Assembly: GCA_034669045.1 (NCBI GenBank)
Contig: JAXDOD010000115.1
Coordinates: 12,932 to 76,931, forward strand
Reading direction: 5' to 3'
Source of the DNA: VAZQ01 sp034669045
GTDB taxonomy: Bacteria > Pseudomonadota > Alphaproteobacteria > Rhizobiales > Xanthobacteraceae
Length of the DNA stretch: 64,000 bases
Under the pieces are notes generated by a model. That model searched no databases. It had not been told where the DNA came from and saw nothing but the letters and a program-made list of their open reading frames with translations. The position numbers were made by a program, and so were the translations under genes. Position 1 is the first letter of the stretch, and each line of letters starts with the position of its first letter. This document shows positions 40,756-49,330 of the stretch, piece after piece.

Positions 40756-41841
40756 TCACTCCGGCTGGATGCCGGCTTTCTCGACCAGTTCGCGCACCGC
40801 CGGGATTTCCGCCGCCACCCGCGCCGCGAGCTGCTCGGGCGTACCGGCGACGACCTCGAAACCGGCCTTGCGCGAAAGCTCGCGCGCCTCTGGCCGCTGG
40901 AACGCGGCGCGGCTCTCGCGCACCAGGATCGCCAGAATATCCGGCGGTACCGCGGCGGGCGCGAACAGCGCGTTGAACGTGTCGGAGATGAAGCCCGGAT
41001 AGCCGGCCTCGATCATGGTCGGGACCTCCGGCAACGAGAACCAGCGCTTCGCGCTGGTGACCGCGAGCGCGCGCAACTGGCCGTCCTTGATCAGGGACTC
41101 CGCCGCCGCCAGCGCGACCGAACCGACCTGCGTGGTGTTCGACAGCACCGCCTGCGCCGCCGGCCCGGCGCCGCGGAACGGCACGTGCACCATGTTGATG
41201 CCGGCGCGCAGCTTGAGCAGTTCGCCGGTGAGGTGCGACTTGGTGCCGGCGCCCGGGCTCGCATAGTTGAACTTGTTCGGATTGGCCTTGGCCTGCGCCA
41301 CCAGGTCGGCAATCGTGTTGAGGCCGGAATCGGGGCGCACAACGAGGACGTTGGGCGCATTGACGAGCTCGGAGATCGGCGAAAAATCCTTGATCGGATC
41401 ATAGGGCAGGTTCTTGAACAGCGCCGGATTGACCGCGATCGCCGTCGAGGTGAGCAGCAGCGTGTAGCCGTCGGGCGTCGCGCGCGCGACCTGGCCCATG
41501 CCGATGTTGCCGGCGGCGCCGCCGCGGTTGTCGACGATCACGTTCTGACCGAGCGACTGCGCAAGCGCGATCGAGATGATGCGCGCGATGATGTCGGTCG
41601 GCCCGCCCGGCGCGAACGGCACGACCAGGGTGATCGGCCGCTCCGGATAGGCTTGCACGGGCATGGCCCATGAACAAGCGGCGATGAATGCCAGCCAAGC
41701 CGTCGCGCTGCACCACGGCGCTCGTCCCCGCGAAAGCGGGGACCCGGATTTACTCAAAAACTGCGCCTGAGATCGGGATTCACACTTCAGCGCGAATGAG
41801 CGGACGGCACGAACCTGCGCGATTTCAAAATTCTCCGGCAT
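40756..41841 (-). CDS. TctC-like solute-binding protein with repeat-derived N-terminus
   Basis: A 361-residue Bug/TctC protein: 'YPERPITLVVPFAPGGPTDIIARIISIALAQSLGQNVIVDNRGGAAGNIGMGQVARATPDGY' shows the family motifs. ATG 41841 has GGGGAGAA upstream. The first 64 residues are abnormal: 'MPENFEIAQV...' then residues 31-41 (KSGSPLSRGRA) translated from a family C palindrome, then a hydrophobic segment 'ATAWLAFIAACSWAMPVQA' that ends in a signal-peptidase-like site. The palindrome has thus broken into the export signal. No tctA/tctB is adjacent. Export may be impaired unless an internal start is used. Confidence 0.85.
   Translation of the reverse strand: MPENFEIAQVRAVRSFALKCESRSQAQFLSKSGSPLSRGRAPWCSATAWLAFIAACSWAMPVQAYPERPITLVVPFAPGGPTDIIARIISIALAQSLGQNVIVDNRGGAAGNIGMGQVARATPDGYTLLLTSTAIAVNPALFKNLPYDPIKDFSPISELVNAPNVLVVRPDSGLNTIADLVAQAKANPNKFNYASPGAGTKSHLTGELLKLRAGINMVHVPFRGAGPAAQAVLSNTTQVGSVALAAAESLIKDGQLRALAVTSAKRWFSLPEVPTMIEAGYPGFISDTFNALFAPAAVPPDILAILVRESRAAFQRPEARELSRKAGFEVVAGTPEQLAARVAAEIPAVRELVEKAGIQPE
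41719..41751. repeat. Dispersed palindromic repeat (family C), copy 2, inside a coding frame
   Basis: CGCTCGTCCCCGCGAAAGCG followed by GGGACCCGGATTT, palindromic around CGCGAAAGCG. Same family as 31291-31323. It is translated within the N-terminal part of the TctC-like protein at 40756-41841. Confidence 0.8.
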
Positions 41842-41897
41842 TCGATTCTCCCCTGGCAGGCCGTGCGGCAACGCCTGCCCCATTCCGACCGCCGGCT

Positions 41898-42932
41898 CTA
41901 TTTGCCCTCGATCAGCGCATTGGCGCGGGCGCGCACGTCGGCGGGCGCGGCGATGGTCGCCTCCGCGATCTTCTGCGCCTCCTCGCCCGTCATCGGACTG
42001 ATATCGGTCTTCGACTTCTCCGCCTCGGCCAGGAACTCGGGGTCCTTCATGGTCGCATCGAAGGCGCGGCGCACGGCCTCGACCCGATCACGCGGAACGC
42101 CCGCGTTGGTGACCAGGGGACGCGAGATCGCCGTGTCGGCCGAGATGAATTCGAGCACCTGGCGGTCGATGTCGTTCTTGGCCAGCTCCTGCATGGTCGG
42201 TACGTCGGCGAGCTCCGGATTCCGCTTCAGGCCGACCTGCACCAGGATGACGATCTTCTTCTCGGCGAGCCACTGCGGCCGCGTCGACTTCCAGGATGCC
42301 CAGGAGTTGGAACCGCGTCCGCCCACTTCGCCGCGCTCCATGGCCAGGTTCACGTCGTTGCCGCCCGGATAGCCGGTGACGATCTTGAACTTGGTGCCGA
42401 CGAGCTGGTTGAGCGCGTAGGGATAGAGGTAAGAGCCGCTGGCGACGCCGGTGGCGCCCACCACCAGCTCCCGCTGCATCACGTCCTGGATGGTGTGGAT
42501 GTTGGTCGTGTGCCAGGAATTGGTGACGTTCGGCGTGTCGGTGGTGTTGCCGATCCAGTTGAACTCGCGCACGTCGTATTTCACGCCGGCGGCGCCGGTG
42601 GCCTGATGCACCGCGAGATTCTGCGACAGCGCCACCATCACGGTGCCGTCCTTGGGCGCCACATTGGCGAGCCAGTTGGCGACCAGCATCTGGCCGGCGC
42701 CCGGCATGTTGCTGGCGACGACCGTGGGCGTGCCCGGGATGTGCTTGCCGATATGGCGCGCCACCATGCGCATGCGCAGGTCGTAGTCGCCTCCGGGCGA
42801 GGTGCCGACCGCCATGGTGATGGTCTTGCCGCGATAGAAATCAGCCACCGATTGCGCAAGGGCCGGCGAAGCGGCCAGCGCCAACACCGGCAAGGCTGTG
42901 AAGACCGCGGACAAAGCCCGGCATTGCGCCAT
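41898..42932 (-). CDS. TctC-superfamily solute-binding protein
   Basis: A 344-residue exported protein starting MAQCRALSAVFTALPVLALA ASPALAQ, then 'VADFYRGKTITMAVGTSPGGDYDLRMRMVARHIGKHIPGTPTVVASNMPGAGQMLVANWLANVAPKDGTVMV'. 'SPGGDYD' and 'NMPGAGQ' replace the usual 'AGGPTD' motifs, so it is a divergent TctC branch. It lies 56 bases upstream of the TctC-like gene at 40756 on the same strand, so the two may be one unit. No membrane components are nearby; ligand unknown. Confidence 0.85.
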   Translation of the reverse strand: MAQCRALSAVFTALPVLALAASPALAQSVADFYRGKTITMAVGTSPGGDYDLRMRMVARHIGKHIPGTPTVVASNMPGAGQMLVANWLANVAPKDGTVMVALSQNLAVHQATGAAGVKYDVREFNWIGNTTDTPNVTNSWHTTNIHTIQDVMQRELVVGATGVASGSYLYPYALNQLVGTKFKIVTGYPGGNDVNLAMERGEVGGRGSNSWASWKSTRPQWLAEKKIVILVQVGLKRNPELADVPTMQELAKNDIDRQVLEFISADTAISRPLVTNAGVPRDRVEAVRRAFDATMKDPEFLAEAEKSKTDISPMTGEEAQKIAEATIAAPADVRARANALIEGK

Positions 42933-43216
42933 TGTTCTTCTCCCGAACCAGAACCGCGGACCGCGCGTCGCAGCGCGCATTTCCCGCGCGGCCGCCTTAC
43001 GATAGGGGGGATGGCGGCTGACACAAGGCCCTGCTCCATCCGGCCGCTGGAACAATTCGACACGGGCCGGTCCGCTTGTGGACCGCGCCCGGGGCATCTG
43101 TTGAAAACCTCGTGGATGAGCCTGTGCGCTATCCTGTGGGTCGAGCATTCCGGAGGCTCGGATAACCTGGCCGGACCTGTGCACAACGGCCGGGGAAAAC
43201 CGGGGAAAAGGAATCC

Positions 43217-44110
43217 ATGGTCGTGAGCCCGACGCCGACCGGTTCGAGCATCGTCGCCAGGATTGCGACCGACCGGACCCGGGCCGAGCGCATCGTCGAT
43301 CTGGTCGCCGAGAGCTTCGATGGGACGGACACGATCGCCGGCATGAGCGAGGAAACGCCGGGCGACTGGACCGTGGCCATCCACTTCGGCGCGCCGCCGA
43401 ACGAGACGGCCGTGCGCGCCCTCATCGCCATGGCGGCCGGCGTCGAGGCGGCCAATGCGGCGGTGTTCGAGCCGGTGGCCGCCCAGGACTGGGTCAAGGC
43501 GAGCCTCGAAGGCTTGGCACCCGTGCAGGCGGGGCGCTTCCTGGTGCATGGGGCCCACGATCGCGCGCGCCTGCCGGCAAACCGCATCGGCATCGAGATC
43601 GAGGCGGCGCTCGCCTTCGGCACCGGCCATCACGGTACGACCCGCGGCTGCCTGCTCGCGCTCGACCAAATGCTGCGGGCGCGCCACCCGCGGCGCATTC
43701 TCGACTTCGGCACCGGTTCGGGCGTGCTGGCGATCGCGGCCGCCAAGGCGCTGCGCCGGCCGGTGCTGGCGAGCGACATCGACCCCAGCGCGGTGCGCAT
43801 CGCGCGCGACAATGCGCGGCTCAACCGCGTGGGCACGCTGCTCAAGGTCGTGCACGCGGCCGGCGTCGGCGCGCGGCGCCTGCGCGGACACGCGTGCTTC
43901 GACCTGGTCCTCGCCAATATTTTGCTCGGCCCGCTGCAACGGCTGGCCGCGCCGCTGGCGAAGCTCGTCGCGCCGGGCGGACGGGTGGTGCTGTCCGGCC
44001 TGTTGCGCTCGCAGGGCCATGCCGCGCTCGCCGCCTACCGGGCGCAGGGCCTGGTGCTGGAACGCCGTATCGCGCTCGACGGGTGGGTGACGCTGGTGCT
44101 GCGCCGCTGA
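43217..44110 (+). CDS. prmA: Ribosomal protein L11 methyltransferase
   Basis: PrmA trimethylates ribosomal protein L11 using SAM. The 297-residue protein (ATG/GTG at 43217) has the N-terminal substrate-recognition domain and the SAM-binding 'RILDFGTGSGVLAIAAAKAL' near residues 160-178. The catalytic region is 'FDLVLANILLGPLQRLAAPLAKLVAPGGRVVLSGLL' and the C-terminus 'LDGWVTLVLRR'. 'IEAALAFGTGHHGTTRGCL' is the PrmA signature (usually GTGTHPTT). It stands alone, followed by the aminopeptidase. Confidence 0.93.
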   Translation: MVVSPTPTGSSIVARIATDRTRAERIVDLVAESFDGTDTIAGMSEETPGDWTVAIHFGAPPNETAVRALIAMAAGVEAANAAVFEPVAAQDWVKASLEGLAPVQAGRFLVHGAHDRARLPANRIGIEIEAALAFGTGHHGTTRGCLLALDQMLRARHPRRILDFGTGSGVLAIAAAKALRRPVLASDIDPSAVRIARDNARLNRVGTLLKVVHAAGVGARRLRGHACFDLVLANILLGPLQRLAAPLAKLVAPGGRVVLSGLLRSQGHAALAAYRAQGLVLERRIALDGWVTLVLRR

Positions 44111-44141
44111 GCGCCGGCCGGTCAGGTTGATCCGCATCCTC

Positions 44142-44175
44142 CGCTCATTCCCGCGCGAGCAGGAATCCAGACTTC
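44142..44175. repeat. Diverged palindromic repeat (family C), copy 3
   Basis: CGCTCATTCCCGCGCGAGCA followed by GGAATCCAGACTT, a weaker relative of the family C palindrome, upstream of the aminopeptidase start. The reading frame above 44247 passes through it and is not coding. Confidence 0.55.
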
Positions 44176-44246
44176 GATCCATATGTTCCTTCTGGGTCCC
44201 TGCTTCCGCGGCGACGAGCGCGATTGGGAATGCTAAGGTCCTCGCC

Positions 44247-46076
44247 ATGTTCGAAGCCAAGTTCCAGACCTTCGACGACCCGGCCGAGCGCGCCGCGAGC
44301 GCGCCGCGCGTCAGGGCGCTGCGCACCGAACTCGCGCGCCGTGGCCTCACCGGCTTCATCGTGCCGCGCGCCGACCGCCACCAGAACGAATACGTGCCGG
44401 CATCCGAGGAGCGGCTGGCCTGGCTGAGCGGATTTTCCGGCTCGGCCGGCAGCGCGCTGGTGCTCATGGAGCGCGCGCTGCTGTTCGTCGACGGCCGCTA
44501 TACCCTGCAGGTGCGCGACCAGGTGGACACCTCGCTGTTCGAGATCGCGCATGCGGTCGACACGCCGCCGCACCAATGGATCGAGCAGAACCTCACGGGC
44601 GCCGACCGCCTGGGCTATGATCCCTGGCTGCACACCGTCGCCGACGCCGAACGGCTCGCCAAGGCCTGTGCGGCCGCCGGCGCGACCCTGATCGCGGTCG
44701 AGCCCAACCTGATCGATGCGCTCTGGACCGACCGCCCGCCGCCGCCGCTCGGCCCGGTCGTGCTGCACGAGCTGCGCTTCGCCGGCGAGGAGGCCGCGAC
44801 CAAGCTCGCGCAGCTCCGCCCCGAGATCGCCAGGCTCAAGGCCGGCGCCCTCATCGTCTCCGACCCGCATGCAGTGGCCTGGATCTTCAACATCCGCGGC
44901 TCCGACGTCGCCCACACGCCGCTGCCGCTCGCCTTCGCGAGCATCCCGCGCCAGGGTCGTCCCGCGCTCTATGTCGACGGCCGCAAGCTCTCCAACGAGG
45001 TGCGCGATCGCCTGGAAGCGCTCACCGACGTGCGCGAGCCCGACGACTTCACGCGCGACCTCGCCGTGCTCGGCAAGGAGCGAAAGACCGTTCGCCTCGA
45101 CCAGGCGACCGCGGCCGACGCCATCGCGCGCATCGTCGCCAACAACGGCGGCAAGGTGACGCGTGGCGCCGATCCGATCGCATTGATGAAGGCCGTGAAA
45201 AACCCGGTCGAGATCGAAGGTGCGCGCGCGGCGCACCGGCGCGATGGCGCGGCGGTGGTCCGCTTCCTCGCCTGGCTCGACCGCGAGGCGCCAAGCGGCG
45301 AGCTGACCGAGATCGCCGCGGTCGAGGCGCTCGAGAGCTTCCGCCGCGGGACCAACCTGCTCAAGGACGTGTCATTTCCGACCATCGCCGGCGCCGGTCC
45401 CGACGGCGCCATCGTGCATTACCGCGTCACCCGCAAGACCAACCGCCCGATCACGCCGGGCGAGCTTTTCCTGGTCGACTCCGGCGCCCAGTACCAGGAC
45501 GGCACCACCGACATCACCCGCACGATCGCCATCGGCGAGCCCACCGCCGAGATGCGCGAGCGCTTCACCCGCGTGCTCAAGGGCCACATCGCCATCGCGC
45601 GCGCGGTCTTCCCCGACGGCACCACCGGCGCGCAGCTCGATTCGTTCGCGCGCGCGCCGCTGTGGGAAGCCGGGCTCGACTTTGATCACGGCACCGGCCA
45701 CGGCGTCGGCAGCTATCTGTCGGTGCATGAGGGCCCGGCCCGCCTGTCCAAGCTCGGCACCGCCGCGCTTAAGCGCGGCATGATCCTCTCCAACGAGCCT
45801 GGATATTACAAGACGGGGGCCTATGGCATCCGCATCGAGAACCTGCTGCTGGTCACCGAAGCCCCCGCGGTCGCCGGCGCCGAGAAGCCGCTCAACGCTT
45901 TCGAAACCCTCACGCTGGTGCCGATCGACCGCCGGCTGGTGCAGCGCGACCTGTTGACCGCGGACGAGACCCGCTGGCTCGACACCTATCACGCCCGCGT
46001 CGCGACGGCGCTGGCGCCGCTGCTCGATGCCGAAACGCGCCGGTGGCTCGAAGCGGCGACGCGGCCGCTAAGTTGA
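44247..46076 (+). CDS. pepP: Xaa-Pro aminopeptidase (M24B)
   Basis: A 609-residue metallopeptidase that removes N-terminal residues preceding proline. It has two creatinase-N-like domains and a C-terminal pita-bread catalytic domain. Metal ligands are Asp pair 'FLVDSGAQYQDGTTDITRT' near residues 409-427, His in 'GTGHGVGSYLSVHEGP' near 480, Glu in 'LSNEPGYYK' and Glu in 'GIRIENLLLV'. ATG 44247 matches the family start; the frame above it contains a repeat. The long C-terminal 'LTLVPIDRRLV' tail is standard for this subgroup. Confidence 0.95.
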   Translation: MFEAKFQTFDDPAERAASAPRVRALRTELARRGLTGFIVPRADRHQNEYVPASEERLAWLSGFSGSAGSALVLMERALLFVDGRYTLQVRDQVDTSLFEIAHAVDTPPHQWIEQNLTGADRLGYDPWLHTVADAERLAKACAAAGATLIAVEPNLIDALWTDRPPPPLGPVVLHELRFAGEEAATKLAQLRPEIARLKAGALIVSDPHAVAWIFNIRGSDVAHTPLPLAFASIPRQGRPALYVDGRKLSNEVRDRLEALTDVREPDDFTRDLAVLGKERKTVRLDQATAADAIARIVANNGGKVTRGADPIALMKAVKNPVEIEGARAAHRRDGAAVVRFLAWLDREAPSGELTEIAAVEALESFRRGTNLLKDVSFPTIAGAGPDGAIVHYRVTRKTNRPITPGELFLVDSGAQYQDGTTDITRTIAIGEPTAEMRERFTRVLKGHIAIARAVFPDGTTGAQLDSFARAPLWEAGLDFDHGTGHGVGSYLSVHEGPARLSKLGTAALKRGMILSNEPGYYKTGAYGIRIENLLLVTEAPAVAGAEKPLNAFETLTLVPIDRRLVQRDLLTADETRWLDTYHARVATALAPLLDAETRRWLEAATRPLS

Positions 46077-46229
46077 TTTTTCTTCAAAGCTGGGCACGTG
46101 CAGGGCTGCCCAGTTGCAGATTGAATGGAAGTTGGAAGATTTTGTGTAACCTGCCTCGACAAATAGAACGATAGTTCTTGTTGACGATGACGTTCGCGCT
46201 ATTACTTTGACATCCAGGGAGATCGCCCC

Positions 46230-47273
46230 ATGAGCTGCTGCGACGAATCCACCGCCCGCGTGCCCAGCACCGACGTCTCGCGCCGCTCCGTGCTCAAGGG
46301 CGCGGCGGTGATCGCGAGCGTCATCCCGGCGGCACGCCCCGCCGGTGCGCAAGCGCAGGGCAAGAAGATCAAGCTCGCCTATTGCAGCCAGCTCCTGTGC
46401 GGCGTGCCCTACGAGGTTGCGCGCTCGGGCGGCCATTTCAAGAATCACGGCCTCGACGTGGAGCTGGTCTATACCCGCGGCGGCAGCGCGGCGATGCAGG
46501 CGCTGATCGGGGGCGCGGTCGACTACGGCGCGACCTCGCTCGACGTGGCGATCACGGCCTTCGCCAACGTCGGGGCCGACATCCGCCGCTTCGCCGTCAC
46601 CGGACGGCTGCCGCTGTTCGCCGTGGTCACCGCGCCGAAGACCGCAGGCACGATCCATTCCATGAAGGATCTGGAAGGCAAGACCGTCGCGGTCTCCGGC
46701 CTCGGCAATGCCGATCACGCGCTGACGCTCTATCTTCTCAAGCAGGCCGGAGCCGACGCCGGCAAGGTCAAGTTCGCGACCATGGGCGTCAACCTGCTCG
46801 AGGCGCTGCGCCAGGGGCAGGTCGATGCCGGCCTGGTGCAGGAGCCGGCGCTGACGCTGCTCTCGAAGTCCGGCGCGCGCGTCCTGGTCAACGGCATGGA
46901 CCTCACCGACGCACGCCGCTATCTCGGCGGCACCTACGAGTTCATGGGAGTCGCCGTGCGCGGCAAGGAGTTCGAGCAGCGCAGGGCCGAAATGGTCCCG
47001 CTCACGCAGGCGCTCTCCGATTCGCTCAAGGCCTTGCGGATCATGAGCGGCGAAGAGCTGATCGGCGCACTGCCGAAGGAAATGACGACCGGACTCGACA
47101 TCAAGGAGTTCGCCGGCATCCTGGTGCGCTACCGCAGCTCCTTGTATCCCGAGACCGTGTCCATCGACCTCGCTGCCGCGCAACGCGTGGCGCAGAGCCT
47201 CATCATCGGCGGCCTGCTCAAGCCCGATGCCAGCATTTCCGGGCTGCACGATACGTCGATCGTAGGGAGCTAG
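46230..47273 (+). CDS. NMT1-like ABC solute-binding protein with cysteine-rich features and Tat signal
   Basis: A 347-residue protein with a twin-arginine signal ('VSRRSVLKGAAVIASVIPAA'), preceded by an N-terminal CC pair (MSCCDES). The mature part 'KIKLAYCSQLLCGVPYEVARSGGHFKNHGLDVELVYTRGGSAAMQALIGGAVDYGATSLD' has two cysteines (Cys52 and Cys57) close to the substrate pocket region of this family. Tat export suggests folding or a metal cofactor before export. It is the first gene of the operon with ATPase, permease, NifU-like and DsrE-like genes; the ATPase follows with only three bases between. Confidence 0.85.
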   Translation: MSCCDESTARVPSTDVSRRSVLKGAAVIASVIPAARPAGAQAQGKKIKLAYCSQLLCGVPYEVARSGGHFKNHGLDVELVYTRGGSAAMQALIGGAVDYGATSLDVAITAFANVGADIRRFAVTGRLPLFAVVTAPKTAGTIHSMKDLEGKTVAVSGLGNADHALTLYLLKQAGADAGKVKFATMGVNLLEALRQGQVDAGLVQEPALTLLSKSGARVLVNGMDLTDARRYLGGTYEFMGVAVRGKEFEQRRAEMVPLTQALSDSLKALRIMSGEELIGALPKEMTTGLDIKEFAGILVRYRSSLYPETVSIDLAAAQRVAQSLIIGGLLKPDASISGLHDTSIVGS

Positions 47274-47276
47274 ACC

Positions 47277-48035
47277 CTGCGCGTCCGTGACCTGACGATT
47301 TCCTACGGCGGCGAGCCGGTGCTGGAAGGGGCGAGCCTCGCCGTCGACGCCTGCCAGTTCGTGAGCCTGGTCGGGCCGTCGGGCTCGGGCAAATCGAGCC
47401 TGCTGCGCGCCGTCATCGGCCTGCAGACGCCGCTCGCCGGCACGGTCGACGCGGAGGTGCCGACCTCCGACATCGGCATGCTGTTCCAGGACGACGCCCT
47501 GCTGCCGTGGAAGAACGCGCGCGACAACGTCGCGCTCGGCTTGAGCTTCCGCAATGTCGGACGCAAGAGCGCGCTGGTGCAGGCCGATTATTGGCTCGAC
47601 CGGGTCGGGCTTGCGGGCTTCGAATATCGCTATCCGCGCCACCTCAGCGGCGGCCAGAGGAAGCGGGTCGCGATCGCGCAGGTGCTGGCGCTGATGCCGA
47701 AGCTGCTGCTGATGGACGAGCCGTTCGCCTCGCTCGATGCCATCGTGCGCGCGCGCATCATCCAGGACGTCGCCGAGCTGGTGGGGCGCGAATGCATCAG
47801 CGCGCTGCTGGTCACGCACGACCTCGAAGAGGCGATCGCGCTCTCCGACCGCATCTATCTCCTCTCGCAAGGACCGCGCGCCCACATCACCCGCGAATAC
47901 GCGGTGCCGCTGCCGCGGCCGCGCGATCCGGTGCGCGCGCGCATGCATCCGGCCTTCGCGCCGCTCTACGAGACACTCTGGAACGACCTGTCGCGCGAAG
48001 TCGACCGCGACCAGCACGCGCAGGCGGCGGAATGA
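47277..48035 (+). CDS. ABC transporter ATPase (nitrate/sulfonate type)
   Basis: The ATPase energises the importer with the permease at 48093. The frame opens right behind the preceding stop, in the same phase: TAG (47271-47273), ACC, CTG (47277) CGC GTC CGT ... 'LRVRDLTISYGGEPVLEGASLAVDACQFVSLVGPSGSGKSSLLRAVIG' (Walker A GPSGSGKS). 'PRHLSGGQRKRVAIAQVLALMPKLLLMDEPFASLD' (signature and Walker B) and 'VTHDLEEAIALSDRIYLL' follow. No ATG or TTG exists between the stop and the first strand. The first GTG (47319) would delete the first beta-strand. So initiation is at CTG 47277, or the first codon was mutated. Confidence 0.85.
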   Translation: MRVRDLTISYGGEPVLEGASLAVDACQFVSLVGPSGSGKSSLLRAVIGLQTPLAGTVDAEVPTSDIGMLFQDDALLPWKNARDNVALGLSFRNVGRKSALVQADYWLDRVGLAGFEYRYPRHLSGGQRKRVAIAQVLALMPKLLLMDEPFASLDAIVRARIIQDVAELVGRECISALLVTHDLEEAIALSDRIYLLSQGPRAHITREYAVPLPRPRDPVRARMHPAFAPLYETLWNDLSREVDRDQHAQAAE

Positions 48036-48092
48036 GCAAGATTGTTCTTGAGTCATCGCGGGACCATCGCAAGGACCGGCCCGGAGTGACGC

Positions 48093-48860
48093 GTGGATAG
48101 AGCGATGCTGATGAACCCGCGTTACGCCTGGCTGCGCCAGCTCATCGCCTTCGGACTGCTGCTGATCGTGTGGGAAGCGGCGGGCCGCGCCGGCATGCTC
48201 AATCCGCTGTTCATGCCGATGCCGAGCAAGATCGGGTCCGCGCTCTATGAGCTGTTCGCGGACGGCCGCATCTGGCCGCATCTGGAGGCGACGTTCACCG
48301 CGGCGCTCGCCGGCCTCGCGCTCGGCATTGTCGCCGGCATTCTGCTGGGCGTCATCGGCGCGCTGGTGCCGCTGATCGCCGAGCTGCTTGAACCGGTGAT
48401 GACGCTGCTCAACGCCATCCCGCGCGTGATCCTGGCGCCGCTGTTCGTGATCTGGCTCGGCATCGGCATTGCGTCGAAAGTGGCGCTCGCCTTCATCCTG
48501 GTCGCGGTGCTGATCTTCTTCACGGTCTTCACCGGAATCCGGCATGTCGACCGCAAGCTGGTCGAGCGCATCGTGACGCTCGGCGGCGGGCGCTGGGACC
48601 TGGTGCGTCACGTCTACCTGCCGTCGGTCACCGCCTGGGTGCTCGGCAACATGAAGGTGGCGGTCGGCTTTGCCTTCACCGGGGCGGTGGTCGGCGAGTT
48701 CGTGGCGGCGAGCCAGGGGCTCGGCTATCTGCTCTCGTTTGCGCAAAGCACCTACAATTCGGCGCTGATGCTCGCGCTGGTGGTGCTGATCATGGCGGTC
48801 GTGCTGGTGATTTTCGCGCTCGCCGGGCGGCTGGAGCGATATCTCCTGCGTTGGAATTGA
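48093..48860 (+). CDS. ABC transporter permease (nitrate/sulfonate type)
   Basis: A 255-residue membrane protein with GTG start 48093, six predicted helices and the EAA loop 'TLGGGRWDLVRHVYLPSVTAWVLGNMKVAVGFAFTGAVVGEFVAAS'. It pairs with the ATPase at 47277 and the solute-binding protein at 46230. The downstream NifU-like gene starts immediately after (48863), so one operon. Confidence 0.92.
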   Translation: MDRAMLMNPRYAWLRQLIAFGLLLIVWEAAGRAGMLNPLFMPMPSKIGSALYELFADGRIWPHLEATFTAALAGLALGIVAGILLGVIGALVPLIAELLEPVMTLLNAIPRVILAPLFVIWLGIGIASKVALAFILVAVLIFFTVFTGIRHVDRKLVERIVTLGGGRWDLVRHVYLPSVTAWVLGNMKVAVGFAFTGAVVGEFVAASQGLGYLLSFAQSTYNSALMLALVVLIMAVVLVIFALAGRLERYLLRWN

Positions 48861-48862
48861 CG

Positions 48863-49330
48863 ATGACCGCGATTTGCCGGCAGGCGTGCTGCAGCGTAAC
48901 GCCGCGTCTCACCGTCAGCGAGCTGTTCGAGCGCGGCTATCGGCGCAATCGCGCGGCGCCGCTGCCGATCGAAGGGCCGACCTGCGCGGATGCGCACGGC
49001 AACACGGCGCGCTTTTCGCTCGACGTCGCGGACGGCAGGATCACGGGCGTGGGCTTTCGCGCCTCGCACTGCGCCACGCTGATCGCCTATTGCGAGTTCA
49101 TCGCCGAGACCATCCCGGGCTTCCAACCCGACATCGCCATCGAAATGACCGCCACGGGTCTGGTCGCGGGCGTGCCGGGCGTCCCCGCGCTCAAGCGCGA
49201 ACGCGCGGTGCTGGCGGTCGCTGCAATGCGCGCGGCGCTGGCGGCAGCGACGACATCATCACCCGTCTTTCCGGGGGGCGCCGAAGGCGTGAGCCGCAAT
49301 GATAACACGGATATCGGGAGAGCCACATGA
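48863..49330 (+). CDS. NifU-like iron-sulfur scaffold-type protein
   Basis: A 155-residue protein: MTAICRQACCSVTPRLTVSE, then 'LPIEGPTCADAHGNTARFSLDVADGRITGVGFRASHCATLIAYCEFIAE', 'TGLVAGVPGVPALKRERAVLAVAAMRAAL'. Cys41, Cys70 and Cys77 match the three-cysteine layout of NifU/IscU scaffolds; extra cysteines (5, 9, 10) are at the N-terminus. A TTG at 48851 could add four residues. Its stop overlaps the DsrE-like start by four bases (ATGA). The tail of 25 residues ('SSPVFPGGAEGVSRNDN') looks unstructured. Linked to an importer, it may assemble a cluster for, or process, the imported compound. Confidence 0.8.
   Translation: MTAICRQACCSVTPRLTVSELFERGYRRNRAAPLPIEGPTCADAHGNTARFSLDVADGRITGVGFRASHCATLIAYCEFIAETIPGFQPDIAIEMTATGLVAGVPGVPALKRERAVLAVAAMRAALAAATTSSPVFPGGAEGVSRNDNTDIGRAT

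Noticed and set aside
46068..48746. 892-residue minus-strand frame opposite the ABC importer genes
   Set aside because: Antisense shadow of three clear ABC genes; no domain-like pattern.
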